Shown: positions 1-8,145, counted from the stretch's first letter. The stretch is DNA of 64,000 bases from Lysobacteraceae bacterium (GCA_016789405.1 JAEUPQ010000010.1:80251-144250); one strand, 5' to 3'. Numbers and translations are program-made. Notes: a model not told the origin generated them from the sequence alone.

Positions 1-860
1 GCGGCCATGCCCAGGTGCCCGCGCTCGCCGACATACGACATGCCGAAGGCGCCCGCGTCGGTGCGCACGAAGCTGTTCGGCAGGCGGCCGCGCGCGCCAG
101 GCTCGTGGTCTTCGTCGCCCTCGTGGGCATGCTCGGCGAAGCCCGGGATGTCGTAGTCGCCGGTCTCGCGATGCAGGCCGTCGATGTGGAAGACCAGCTT
201 GCCGTTGGCGGCCGTGGCATCCATGCGCGCCATCGCGGTCTTCTCGTCGTTGCCGGTGCCGAAGCGGACTTCGGCGCGACCTTCCAGCGGCTCGGCGGTG
301 ACGGCAGAAGGCACGCGGCCTTCGACCACGTTGACCGCGCCGCCGATCGCGCCGCTGCCATACAACAAGGTGGCCGGACCCTTGAGCACTTCGATCTGGT
401 CGGCTAGGAAGGGCTCGATGCTCACCGCATGGTCGACGCTGACCGTCGACACGTCGCCGGCGCTCAGGCCGTCGCTCAGCACCTGCACGCGCGCGCCATC
501 AAGGCCGCGGATGATCGGTCGACCGACGCCCGGGCCGAAGTACGAGGCCTGGACGCCCGGCAGCCGACCGACGGTTTCGCCCAGTGAATTGGCCTTGGCG
601 TTGTCCAGCGCCTCGCCGCCGAGCACTTCCACCGGACGGATCAGGTCCTCGGCATTGCGCTGCAACGGGCTGGCGCTGACCACGACGCGGTCGAGGTCCT
701 TGGCCTCGTCGTGGCGGGGGTCCTGGCCGCCGTCCTGCGCGGAAGCGACGACCGGCAGGGCCAGGGCGAGCGCCAGGAAGAGGGGAGTGCGGAGGACAGG
801 GGCGCGAAGTGCGAGCGGAGTCGGACGACGGGCGGCGCGAGGAGACAGCGGAAAGACCAT
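1..860 (-). CDS. TonB-dependent outer-membrane receptor, probably zinc-type (partial)
   Basis: The gene runs off the left edge, so only about the first 286 residues are present. After a hydrophobic signal segment (FLALALALPVVASAQ) comes a TonB-box-like stretch (DRVVVSASP). The plug domain follows, with VGRLPGVQ, PIIRGLDGARVQVLSDG, and the typical plug end EVLKGPATLLYGSGAIGGAVNVV. A His/Asp/Glu-rich insert (EHAHEGDEDHEPG) resembles metal-binding loops of ZnuD-type receptors. The start is the ATG complementary to 858-860; an internal start nearer the signal peptide is possible. The divergent gene and the palindrome at 891-908 suggest Zur control. The receptor class is solid; zinc as substrate is inferred. 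Confidence 0.85.
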   Translation of the reverse strand, partial: MVFPLSPRAARRPTPLALRAPVLRTPLFLALALALPVVASAQDGGQDPRHDEAKDLDRVVVSASPLQRNAEDLIRPVEVLGGEALDNAKANSLGETVGRLPGVQASYFGPGVGRPIIRGLDGARVQVLSDGLSAGDVSTVSVDHAVSIEPFLADQIEVLKGPATLLYGSGAIGGAVNVVEGRVPSAVTAEPLEGRAEVRFGTGNDEKTAMARMDATAANGKLVFHIDGLHRETGDYDIPGFAEHAHEGDEDHEPGARGRLPNSFVRTDAGAFGMSYVGERGHLGMA

Positions 861-890
861 GGCGGACGGGTTACACTGTTGGACGATTTG

Positions 891-908
891 GAAATGTTAT
901 AATGTTCC
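891..908. promoter_or_regulatory. Zur-box-like palindrome overlapping a -10 box
   Basis: GAAATGTTATAATGTTCC matches its own reverse complement at 12 of 18 positions and resembles the AATGTTATA half-site of gammaproteobacterial Zur boxes. It contains a consensus -10 hexamer TATAAT at 898-903 on the plus strand. A repressor bound here would block the MerC-like gene, and the TonB receptor start lies 31 bases away on the other side. Confidence 0.5.
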
Positions 909-934
909 AGAACAAAAGCCACCCCCCGGAAGTC

Positions 935-1336
935 ATGCACACCCCCTCCATGACCCTGCACAAGGCCGATCGCGTCGGTTTCGCTGCGTCTTTCCTCTGC
1001 GCCATCCACTGCGCCCTGTGGCCGTGGCTGCTCGCGCTCGCCCCCGCCTTCGGCATGGAGCTCGGCGGCTGGATCGACCTGGACCAGGCCTTCGTCGTGT
1101 TCGCGAGCCTGCTTGGCGTGTCCACGCTCACCCTCGGCTGGCGCCGTCACCGCGCTTTCCATGCCTGGGCCTTGCTGGTGCCTGGCCTGGTGCTGGTCTG
1201 GGTCGGTGCGTTTTCACCCCTGCACAACCATTCCATGATCCACGCCGTGATCATGACCGTCGGCGGCCTGCTGCTGGCGCTGGCCCATCTGGTCAACCTG
1301 CGCCTGACCCACTCGGTTGCTGCCGCACAGGCGTGA
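935..1336 (+). CDS. MerC-domain membrane protein
   Basis: The protein is about 133 aa with four predicted membrane segments: after a short N-terminus with the pair CAIHCALWPWLLALAP, then AFVVFASLLGVSTL, ALLVPGLVLVWVGAF and MTVGGLLLALAHLV. The Cys-x3-Cys-type pair in the first helix, the length and the helix pattern fit the MerC family, whose classical members take up mercuric ion. Chromosomal members next to Zur-regulated TonB receptors are more plausibly linked to zinc, which is inference. The frame extends upstream to 809, but the TATAAT box at 898-903 lies inside that extension. ATG 935 is therefore preferred and ATG 950 is an alternative. Confidence 0.72.
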   Translation: MHTPSMTLHKADRVGFAASFLCAIHCALWPWLLALAPAFGMELGGWIDLDQAFVVFASLLGVSTLTLGWRRHRAFHAWALLVPGLVLVWVGAFSPLHNHSMIHAVIMTVGGLLLALAHLVNLRLTHSVAAAQA

Positions 1337-1350
1337 TCCGCAGCGGATCA
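1334..1350. other. Short hairpin over the stop codon of the MerC-like gene
   Basis: TGATCCG-CAG-CGGATCA is a perfect 7-bp stem overlapping the TGA stop. No T-tract follows, so it is a weak terminator or mRNA-end structure at best. Confidence 0.3.
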
Positions 1351-1495
1351 GAGGCCCACGGAGCCGACGCGCGCTGGGGCGGCCCCGCGTGGTAGGATGC
1401 GCGTCCTCGCGGCCCTGCCGCGGCTCCACATCGCATACGATCGGCCGCTTTTCGCGGCCGGTTTCCAGAGAATCGATTCCTAGAGGATTTCCAAC

Positions 1496-1687
1496 ATGGG
1501 CAAGGGCGACCGCAAGACCGCCAAGGGCAAGCGCTACAACTCCAGCTACGGCAACGCCCGTCCGCAGGCCACCAAGAAGGCTGCCGGCACTGCCTCCGCA
1601 GCGGTGAAGAAGACCGCCAAGCCGGCTGCCAAGGCCGCGCCGGCCGCGAAGAAGACCGCCGTGAAGAAGGTTGCCGCGAAGGACTGA
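1496..1687 (+). CDS. 30S ribosomal protein bTHX
   Basis: The 63-aa, extremely basic protein begins with MGKGDRKTAKGKRYNSSYGN, the family signature of bTHX (Thx/S31e-like), a small peptide that sits in the head of the 30S subunit. Family members are usually 25-45 aa. This one has an Ala/Lys-rich tail of about 40 residues (repeated KKTA/AAK units) resembling histone-like tails, a form common in Xanthomonadaceae. A start-proximal AGAGG lies 9 bases before the ATG, and a strong hairpin terminator follows at once, so it is probably monocistronic and highly expressed. Confidence 0.9.
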   Translation: MGKGDRKTAKGKRYNSSYGNARPQATKKAAGTASAAVKKTAKPAAKAAPAAKKTAVKKVAAKD

Positions 1688-1710
1688 TCGTCCTGCGTTG
1701 CAATGTTCGC

Positions 1711-1740
1711 AAAGCCCCGCGATTCGCGGGGCTTTCGCGT
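1711..1740 (+). terminator. Rho-independent-type terminator of the bTHX gene
   Basis: AAAGCCCCGCG-ATT-CGCGGGGCTTT forms an 11-bp perfect stem starting 24 bases after the stop codon. It ends in a short T-run. Confidence 0.8.
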
Positions 1741-1783
1741 TCCAGGGGCGCCGTTTTACCGACGATCGCCTCGGCCGTGCCGA

Positions 1784-2701
1784 TCAGGTCGCCGCGTGCG
1801 CCGGCACCCGTTCGAGCTGGCCGCCTGCATAGTCGACTGCGAACGGCAGGTCTTCCCGATGCACGTAGCCGATGAAGCAGTCGCAGGTGCGGTTCGGGCA
1901 GGGGCGTGGACCCAGCAGGGCTTCGAAGCTGCCGTCGTAGAGGTTGCCCAGCGGCTCCGCGACGAAATGGCAGCGACGCACGTCGCCATCGCCGTTCACC
2001 GACAGCACGCGCGTGCCGGTGGCGCAGGGTGCGCCGAGGCTGGGCGGTGGCGTCAGGTTCCAGATGAAATGCGGGTCGATGCGCGAAAGCCGCGCCACGT
2101 CGCCATCATCGTAGTAGTCGGCCGGACGCACGTCGTATGCGTTGAGCCACATCGGCACGTCGTCGGGCAGGGCATCGCGCATGCGTTCGATGTCGTCGAA
2201 CAGTTCCCGCAGTGCCACCATGCCGACGCTGAAGCGGATGCCGCGCCGGTGCAGGTCCCGGCAGCGCGCGGCGAATGTCTCCAGCGAGACTTCGCTGGGA
2301 TGCCAGGTGCACCACAGCGCGAAACTCCGCGGATCGACATCGTCCAGCCAGCGCGTGCCGATGCACAGGTTGGTCTGGATCGCGACCCGGCGCACGTGCG
2401 GGAGGTGGCTGAGTCGGGTCATCGCGTCGCGATAATGCCTGCGCACCAGTCCCTCGCCCCAGGGCGTGAACAGGATCGACAGGTCATGGTCGCGTTGCGA
2501 GGCCCAGTCGACGAAGCGCGACAGGTCTGCGGCATCGCGCTGCAGCGTCGCGCGGCTGTCGCGGGTCTTCGCGAACGGACAGTAGCTGCAGTCGTAGTTG
2601 CAGCTGCTGAGCCGGCCGCGGTACAGCAGCGACAGGTGGCGTGCAGGCGCCGTGCGGGCATCGGCATCGAGCGCGGCGATGGCGGCATGCGGCGCGTCCA
2701 T
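1784..2701 (-). CDS. STM4011 family radical SAM protein with SPASM-like Cys-rich C-terminus
   Basis: The 305-aa protein has the radical SAM motif CNYDCSYC (C34, C38, C41), which binds the 4Fe-4S cluster that cleaves S-adenosylmethionine. The C-terminal third has further cysteines arranged like a SPASM/Twitch auxiliary-cluster domain: APCATG, then VRRCHF, then a CPNRTCDCFIGY cluster. Such domains are typical of enzymes that modify peptides or proteins. It is the last gene of the STM4015-4011 operon and starts one base after the upstream gene's stop. The substrate is unknown. Family assignment rests on sequence style and exact gene order. Confidence 0.85.
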   Translation of the reverse strand: MDAPHAAIAALDADARTAPARHLSLLYRGRLSSCNYDCSYCPFAKTRDSRATLQRDAADLSRFVDWASQRDHDLSILFTPWGEGLVRRHYRDAMTRLSHLPHVRRVAIQTNLCIGTRWLDDVDPRSFALWCTWHPSEVSLETFAARCRDLHRRGIRFSVGMVALRELFDDIERMRDALPDDVPMWLNAYDVRPADYYDDGDVARLSRIDPHFIWNLTPPPSLGAPCATGTRVLSVNGDGDVRRCHFVAEPLGNLYDGSFEALLGPRPCPNRTCDCFIGYVHREDLPFAVDYAGGQLERVPAHAAT

Positions 2702-2702
2702 G

Positions 2703-4118
2703 TCAGCGCAGGGTGTAGTCGGCCATGCGCGCGGCGACGGCCGGCGAGATCAGCCACGGACCCAGCGTGTCGGCGCGTGCGAAGCCTTCGTCGGTCAATG
2801 CGAGCAGATCGCCGTCGAGCCGTGCAAGGCCGGCGGGCTCGAGTTCCCTCAGCTGCGGCAGGTCGTCGAACAGCTCGCTGCCGAAGCGTGCATGCCAGGC
2901 GGACAGCGACAGTCCGGGTTTGACCAGCAGCGATTGCATCGCATGGCGCCGTCGCTGCTCGTCGCCATCGAGCGCGATGCCGTGGTCGACGCGCGCGAAA
3001 TCCTCCGGCGACAGCGACAGGTAGTGGTCGAGGATATCGACGACCCCGCGCCGCGACACACCGTATTCGCTGGCGTAATGCAGACCGCGCGTGTACGAGC
3101 GCGCGCCGCAGCCGATGCCGACCATGCCGTCGTCCTGGCAGCAGTAGGCCGGGCCGTCATCGGTCGCGGGTGCGTGCGGCGCGCGGAACATGCGCATCGA
3201 TACCTGCGTGTAACCGGCCGCGCGCAGGCGATCGCGGCCGGCGCGATACATCGCGAGGCGGTCGTCGACGGGTTCGGGCTGCAGCGCGAAGCGGCGCTTG
3301 CCGTCGCGACGGCCTTCCTGTCCGCTGTCGGCGATGCGGCCAAGCCCGGTGAGCGGGCGCACGTACAGCGGATACAGGTAGAGCTCTTCCGGTGAGAACG
3401 CCAGTGCGCTGTCGATCGAGGACACGAAACTGGCGACCGTCTGGCCTTCGATGCCGTAGATCAGGTCGAGGTTGAGCGTCGGAAAGCGCTGCGCGCGGAT
3501 CGCATCGATCGCGCGTTCGACGACATCGCGCTGCTGCGGCCTGACCAGTGCGCGGACTTCCGCTTCGCTGAAACTCTGGATGCCCATGCTGATGCGATCG
3601 ATGCCGGCCTCGCGGCACAGCGCCATCTTGTCGGCATCGACGGTCTCGGGCGACACCTCCATGCCGGCGGGGATCGCGCGCAGGTCGACGCCACCGGCGC
3701 GCAGCATGCCGAACAGGCGATCCAGCTGCGAGGCGTCGAGGTAGCTGGGCGTGCCGCCGCCGAGGGCGAAACGCGCGAACGCGTGGTCGCCGAGCGCGTC
3801 CAGCGTTGCGGCGAACTGCGCTTCCAGCTGGTCGAGGTAGCGGGACACCGTGTCGTCCGCCGGTCGCGCAAGCGCGAAGAGGTTGCAGAAGCCGCAGCGG
3901 TACGAGCAGAACGGGATGTGCAGGTAGAGGAACAGGGCGCGACGGTCTTCCCTGGACCAGGCATCGCGCAGCGTGCGCGAAACATCGAGCGCGCGATACG
4001 CGGTCTTGTGCGGATACGAATACGAGTACGCCTGGTAGGGCGGCAGGCGCAGCAGCGTTTCGAGGGAATGCGCGCTGGATGCGGCGCTGGTCGGGTCAGG
4101 AGAGGCGATCGCGTTCAC
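2703..4118 (-). CDS. STM4012 family radical SAM protein (HemN/HemW-like)
   Basis: The 471-aa protein carries IPFCSYRCGFCNLF (C71, C75, C78) and the following LGGGTPSYL loop. These are hallmarks of the coproporphyrinogen-oxidase-like radical SAM branch (HemN/HemW). A HemN-like C-terminal winged-helix region is suggested by LALTDEGFARADTLGPWL. Being in this operon makes it STM4012 family rather than a haem enzyme. The start ATG overlaps the STM4013 stop by 4 bases (ATGA), so translation is probably coupled. No reaction is known for the family. Confidence 0.88.
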   Translation of the reverse strand: MNAIASPDPTSAASSAHSLETLLRLPPYQAYSYSYPHKTAYRALDVSRTLRDAWSREDRRALFLYLHIPFCSYRCGFCNLFALARPADDTVSRYLDQLEAQFAATLDALGDHAFARFALGGGTPSYLDASQLDRLFGMLRAGGVDLRAIPAGMEVSPETVDADKMALCREAGIDRISMGIQSFSEAEVRALVRPQQRDVVERAIDAIRAQRFPTLNLDLIYGIEGQTVASFVSSIDSALAFSPEELYLYPLYVRPLTGLGRIADSGQEGRRDGKRRFALQPEPVDDRLAMYRAGRDRLRAAGYTQVSMRMFRAPHAPATDDGPAYCCQDDGMVGIGCGARSYTRGLHYASEYGVSRRGVVDILDHYLSLSPEDFARVDHGIALDGDEQRRRHAMQSLLVKPGLSLSAWHARFGSELFDDLPQLRELEPAGLARLDGDLLALTDEGFARADTLGPWLISPAVAARMADYTLR

Positions 4119-4942
4119 GGTGAGAGCAGGAAGTGGGCGTAGGGCACGTGCATCACCACGTCATGGGCGATGCGATGGCCGTGGTATCCGTCCTCGCCAT
4201 AGGCGGTGCCATGGTCGGAGCAGACGATGACGAAGGTCGGTGCGCGTCCGGCGGCGCAGTCGAACAGCGGTGCGAGCGCGCGATCGACGTGTTCGAGGGC
4301 GGCGCAGTGGCTGTCGAAGCTGTCCTCGGTGGCGCCGGGCAGGTAGTGGCGGTTCGGCTGGTGCAGGGCCGACACGTTGATGAAGGTGAAGCAGCGACGA
4401 TCGTGAAGTTCGTCGCTGCGCAGGCGCTCGCAGGCCAGCGCGACCTGTGCTTCGATGGAATCCGCTGCGGTGACGCCGAATCCGGGCTGCCAGTGCGCTT
4501 CGTCGAACAGGCCGGGCAGCGCGCGACCGAGCGGATTGGCGAGGTTGAAGAAACCGACGCCACCGATGCAGATCGTCCGGTAACCGAGCGAGGCGAAGCC
4601 ATGGACGATGTCCGCATGCGCATCGAACACGAAGGTGTTCGTATCGGTGGATTCGCTGCCGGCGAAGGCCAGGGCGAACAGGCGCGGATGCGGTCCGGGC
4701 CGCGCCGGCGTGGGCAGGAAGCCGGCGAAAAACGCCTGGTGCGCTGCATAGGTGAAGCTGGCCGGCGTGTGCCGCAGCTCCCAGCCGCCGGGCGGCAGGT
4801 GGCGAGAGAGGACGGGCAGCCGCCTGTCGCGGAAGCAGCGCTGCGCGGCGTCGTAACGCAGCGTGTCGAGGGTGATGAACAGCACGTCGTGGCTGCCGAC
4901 GACGGCATGCATGTCCAGCGACATGGGTGTCTTCTCAGACAT
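4115..4942 (-). CDS. STM4013/SEN3800 family hydrolase (alkaline phosphatase superfamily)
   Basis: The 275-aa protein opens with DVLFITLDTLRYDAA, the metal-binding Asp and Thr/Ser nucleophile region of the sulfatase/phosphopentomutase-like superfamily. It ends with VIVCSDHGTAYGEDGYHGHRIAHDV, which supplies the second set of Asp/His metal ligands. It has no signal peptide, so it is cytoplasmic. Starting at ATG 4942 gives an 8-base overlap with the end of STM4014; an alternative ATG is at 4924. It is the middle gene of the five-gene operon. A phosphate- or sulfate-ester substrate is likely from the fold, but none is known. Confidence 0.85.
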   Translation of the reverse strand: MSEKTPMSLDMHAVVGSHDVLFITLDTLRYDAAQRCFRDRRLPVLSRHLPPGGWELRHTPASFTYAAHQAFFAGFLPTPARPGPHPRLFALAFAGSESTDTNTFVFDAHADIVHGFASLGYRTICIGGVGFFNLANPLGRALPGLFDEAHWQPGFGVTAADSIEAQVALACERLRSDELHDRRCFTFINVSALHQPNRHYLPGATEDSFDSHCAALEHVDRALAPLFDCAAGRAPTFVIVCSDHGTAYGEDGYHGHRIAHDVVMHVPYAHFLLSP

Positions 4943-6098
4943 GCGCGTGGAACCCGCTTGGTGGTGCGGGCATCGATTGCCAGGAGGGCAGCGAATACGC
5001 CCAGTCCACCTGGTCGTCGCAGGCGTCACGTCCCTGCCAATGCACGTCCTGCAGGTCGTCGCCGAAGGCGTTGGCTTCGAGGAAGACGCAGCGATCGCGC
5101 AGCGGAACCAGGTCGAAGCCGATGCAGCGGCTGCGCGGGAACGCGGTCGACGCCTGGGCCACGGCGGCTTCCATGCTCGCGCTTGCGGCGTCATCGAGCA
5201 GATCATCACCCGCGACGCGCTGGTTCCCCAGGTGCAGGTTGGTCATCGGTCCGCTGGACACGCGCGCGACGCGTTGTCGTGCCTTGCCTGAGCAGGCAAG
5301 CACGCGCAGGTCGAAATGGCATGCGCGTTGCCCGGGCGCGCGCGGTTTCGTCACCCAGGCTTCCGTGTAGGCGCCCTGCGTCGCGAGGGTGTCGACCAAT
5401 GCCGCGATCTGCCTGGCATCGGTGCGCCGCTGCAGCGTGAGTCGATTGAACAGGCGGGTGCGGCCATCGACATGGCGGACTTCGGCCGTGGTGCAGGCCA
5501 CGGCGCGACCATCGCGATGGCGACGATAGGCGACCACGCCGGCGGCCGATGAGCCGAAGCGCGCCTTGATGAACACGCGATCGTGGCCACTGTCGTCCAG
5601 TTGCGATTGCAGGTGATCGTAGCCTTCGACCAGGCCGAGCATCCCGGGCGTCTGCACGCCGACCGCTGCCAGCATCTGCTGGCAGCGCCACTTGTCGCAC
5701 ATGCGCAGGATGTCGTCCGGTGCGTTGAGCCAACGCGCGTCGGGCAGCGCGTCCTGCAGCGATCGCAGCAGGTCGGCGAGGCCATGGAAGCGCAGATGGG
5801 CATCGACCAGTTCGCCGTGTTCGCGAGGCGAGGCACGCGCATCGTCGACCAGCGCGGCGCCTCGACGCACCAGCGCGTCGTGCACCGCGTCGTCGCCACC
5901 CGGGGCATCGAGCTTCACTGCGATGGCCTCACGGGCGGCTTCGAGGACGACATCGGGCGTGGACAGCAAGGTCGGATAGTCGAAGACGCGCGGCGCCGGC
6001 AGGCCTCGCCGGGCAAGCGCTTCACGCAATCGCTGCGTGCGGCGCCGCCCCGAGGGATGCTGCCCCGGCTGGCCGACCAGCACCATGCGCGACGACAT
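4935..6098 (-). CDS. STM4014 family protein, ATP-grasp-like ligase
   Basis: The 387-aa protein shows an ATP-grasp layout: a pre-ATP N-domain (MVLVGQPGQHPSGRRR), then MCDKWRCQQMLAAVGVQTPGML, the lysine loop VFIKARFGSSAAGVV, the late TNLHLGNQRV segment, and the Mg-binding end GFDLVPL..CVFLEANAFGD. ATP-grasp enzymes join a carboxylate to an amine or thiol through an acyl-phosphate, and many act on peptides. It starts 3 bases after STM4015 and overlaps STM4013. The fold is inferred from motifs; the substrate is unknown. Confidence 0.83.
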   Translation of the reverse strand: MSSRMVLVGQPGQHPSGRRRTQRLREALARRGLPAPRVFDYPTLLSTPDVVLEAAREAIAVKLDAPGGDDAVHDALVRRGAALVDDARASPREHGELVDAHLRFHGLADLLRSLQDALPDARWLNAPDDILRMCDKWRCQQMLAAVGVQTPGMLGLVEGYDHLQSQLDDSGHDRVFIKARFGSSAAGVVAYRRHRDGRAVACTTAEVRHVDGRTRLFNRLTLQRRTDARQIAALVDTLATQGAYTEAWVTKPRAPGQRACHFDLRVLACSGKARQRVARVSSGPMTNLHLGNQRVAGDDLLDDAASASMEAAVAQASTAFPRSRCIGFDLVPLRDRCVFLEANAFGDDLQDVHWQGRDACDDQVDWAYSLPSWQSMPAPPSGFHAHV

Positions 6099-6101
6099 CG
6101 C

Positions 6102-7031
6102 TTACTCGCCCACCTCGACGTAGCGGTCGCCGTCGTTGTCGTCGGCATCCTGCGGATCGTCGAGGACGACCTTGCACGGCAGCGCCTTCAGGCGCGCCTG
6201 CAGTTCCTCGCCGATGTAGTGATGGCTCAGGTCGAGCGTGCCGAGGCCCTGCAGATGGGGGCTGTCGCACAGCGCCTTCGCGCCTTCGTCGCCGATGGTG
6301 CCCATCGACAGGTCCAGCGTGTCGAGCTTGCCCAGCCACGGCTGCGCGGCCAGGTAGAGCGCGAGCGCGTCGCTGATCTGCGCATTGCGCAGCCCCAGGT
6401 ATTGCAGGCGCGAGGCGTCGATGGCTTCGATCAGCTGCACGAACAGCGCGAGGTCGCCGTCGAAGCCGTAGTTGTCGTCGCCCAGCCACAGTTCGAGGCG
6501 CTTGAGCGCCGGCATGCGCGAGGTGGCGATGGCCTTGGTGATCTCGCTCGGCAGGCCGCCGCATTCGATCGCCAGGTTCTCGAGGGCGTCATGGGTGAAC
6601 GGCGCCAGCGCCAGGCTGGTGCTGCCGCGCACGCGGAGCGACTGCAGCTGCGGGAAGGCATCGAGCAGTGGGTTGTAGTCGGCCTGGATGATCCACGAGA
6701 TCTCGCATTCTTCGTAGGTCATGTCGCCGACGAACAGGTGGCGCAATGCAGGCAGCTCGGCGCGACGCTCGATCAGCCCGTCGAGGAAGTCCTTCGGGCT
6801 CTCGTCGTGCGCTTCGCTCCAGGCACCGATGATGAGGGTGTCGAGTGCGGTGGTGTCGACCTGGGCCAGGAAGGCGTCGAGCAGGTCGCGCTGGCTCTCT
6901 TCCGAATCGTAGTCCTGGGTGAGCCGGTAGGCCGTGGTGCGCACCGATGCCGGATCGGCGATGGTGTCGCCCATGCGGAATTCGACCACCGGTTTGCCGT
7001 GGTATTGCGCCTGGGTGTCGTTGACGGTCAT
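6102..7031 (-). CDS. STM4015 family leucine-rich-repeat protein
   Basis: The 309-aa protein begins MTVNDTQAQYHGKPVVEF. It contains repeated LRR units: ALENLAIECGGLP, ALKRLELWLG, RLQYLGLRNAQISDALA, KLDTLDLSMGTIGDEGAKAL and GLGTLDLSHHYIGEE, of the ribonuclease-inhibitor type. It is strongly acidic, ending DDPQDADDNDGDRY. The start at 7031 is supported by AAGGAC upstream; the frame runs on to 7265 without support. It is the first gene of the STM cluster. LRR proteins usually bind other proteins, so it may be the scaffold or substrate of the four enzymes; that is inference. Confidence 0.85.
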   Translation of the reverse strand: MTVNDTQAQYHGKPVVEFRMGDTIADPASVRTTAYRLTQDYDSEESQRDLLDAFLAQVDTTALDTLIIGAWSEAHDESPKDFLDGLIERRAELPALRHLFVGDMTYEECEISWIIQADYNPLLDAFPQLQSLRVRGSTSLALAPFTHDALENLAIECGGLPSEITKAIATSRMPALKRLELWLGDDNYGFDGDLALFVQLIEAIDASRLQYLGLRNAQISDALALYLAAQPWLGKLDTLDLSMGTIGDEGAKALCDSPHLQGLGTLDLSHHYIGEELQARLKALPCKVVLDDPQDADDNDGDRYVEVGE

Positions 7032-7132
7032 GCGTGGTCCTTGTCTTGCGTCGAGTTCGGGTGGAAGGTGTGGTCGAAACGGGGAATTGTCGCTTGCATC
7101 GTTCTCGTATCCCGAGACCGGCGCCGTGAATT

Positions 7133-7681
7133 TCAGCGGGCGGCGAACGCGGCGAAGCCGGCGACGAAGTCCGCCAGGGCGCGTCGCGTGCCTTCGTCGG
7201 TCAGCTGGCCCTGCGCATCGAACAGACTGCCGGCGCGCGAGGCCATCAGGCGGCCGCCGCTCCACTGGCGCACCTTGAGCGTGCGCAGCACCGGCAGCCA
7301 GGCGTTCTGCGCGAGGATCGTGCCGAAGCCGCCGGGCGACGCGCCGATCACTGCGAATGGCTTGTCGCCGAAGACGCGGGCGATGTCGTCCGACGGACGC
7401 GACAGCCAGTCGATGGCATTCTTGAACACGCCGGGGATGCCGTTGTTGTACTCCGGCGTGGACAGCAGCACGGCGTCGCTGTCGACGATGCGCTGTTTCA
7501 GTGCGACCACGGCTGCGGGAATGCCTTCGCGCTGTTCGAGGTCGCCGTCGTACAGCGGGATGCCGTGCAGGGTGGCGATGTCGAGCTGGACGCCGTCGCC
7601 GGTGCTTGCCTGTGCAGCGCGGAGCAGGGCGGTGTTGAAGGAGCCCTGACGCAGGCTGCCGGAAATGCCGAGGATCTTCAT
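7133..7681 (-). CDS. NADPH-dependent FMN reductase family protein
   Basis: The 182-aa flavodoxin-fold protein starts MKILGISGSLRQGSFN, the FMN phosphate-binding loop. It contains TPEYNNGIPGVFKNAIDW, the classic signature of azoreductase/chromate-reductase-like FMN reductases (SsuE/YieF type). GASPGGFGTI is also present. These enzymes use NAD(P)H to reduce quinones, azo dyes or metals. It lies 34 bases downstream of the osmC-like gene and about 100 bases upstream of the STM4015 gene, all on the minus strand. A stress-related operon dipeptidase-osmC-FMN reductase is plausible. Confidence 0.9.
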   Translation of the reverse strand: MKILGISGSLRQGSFNTALLRAAQASTGDGVQLDIATLHGIPLYDGDLEQREGIPAAVVALKQRIVDSDAVLLSTPEYNNGIPGVFKNAIDWLSRPSDDIARVFGDKPFAVIGASPGGFGTILAQNAWLPVLRTLKVRQWSGGRLMASRAGSLFDAQGQLTDEGTRRALADFVAGFAAFAAR

Positions 7682-7715
7682 GGGGGTGCCTCCTTGGGGG
7701 ATGGGGCGAACGGTC

Positions 7716-8114
7716 TCAGCCGCGCGTGCTGGTGATGGTCGCACCCTCGCGCATCGCTTTCGTGACCGGTGTGTTGGCGACGATCTCCAGCAGGCGTGCC
7801 CATTGCGCGTCGTCGAGTCCACCATTCGCGTAGAGGGTGCGATGGATCCGGGGGCGGCCGTCGTCGCCGAAACTCAAGGCCAGATCGACGCGCAGTTCGC
7901 CGAGGTCCCAGCCCTTGCGTTCCGCATACATGCGCAGCGTGATCGCCGTGCAGGCCGACAGCGAGGCGAGGTAGTAGTCGAACGGCGCGGGCGCGCGGTC
8001 GCCGCCGCCCAGCGCAAGAGGCTCGTCGGCCTGCAACTCGAAGCGACCGACGCGGATGTCATGGAGATAGTGCGTATCGGTCGATACGACTGTGGCGATG
8101 CGGGTCTTGCTCAT
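7716..8114 (-). CDS. OsmC family protein
   Basis: The 132-aa protein has the OsmC/Ohr core ALGGGDRAPAPFDYYLASLSACTAITLRMYAERKGW, which holds the peroxidatic Cys. The second Cys of OsmC/Ohr peroxidases is absent: the usual CPV segment reads NTPVTKAM. It therefore belongs to the single-Cys YhfA-like group, and thiol-peroxidase activity is doubtful. It lies 31 bases after the dipeptidase gene and before the FMN reductase gene. The start is ATG 8114. Confidence 0.88.
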   Translation of the reverse strand: MSKTRIATVVSTDTHYLHDIRVGRFELQADEPLALGGGDRAPAPFDYYLASLSACTAITLRMYAERKGWDLGELRVDLALSFGDDGRPRIHRTLYANGGLDDAQWARLLEIVANTPVTKAMREGATITSTRG

Positions 8115-8145
8115 GCCTGGATCCTCGTCATCGGTGCGTATGCGG

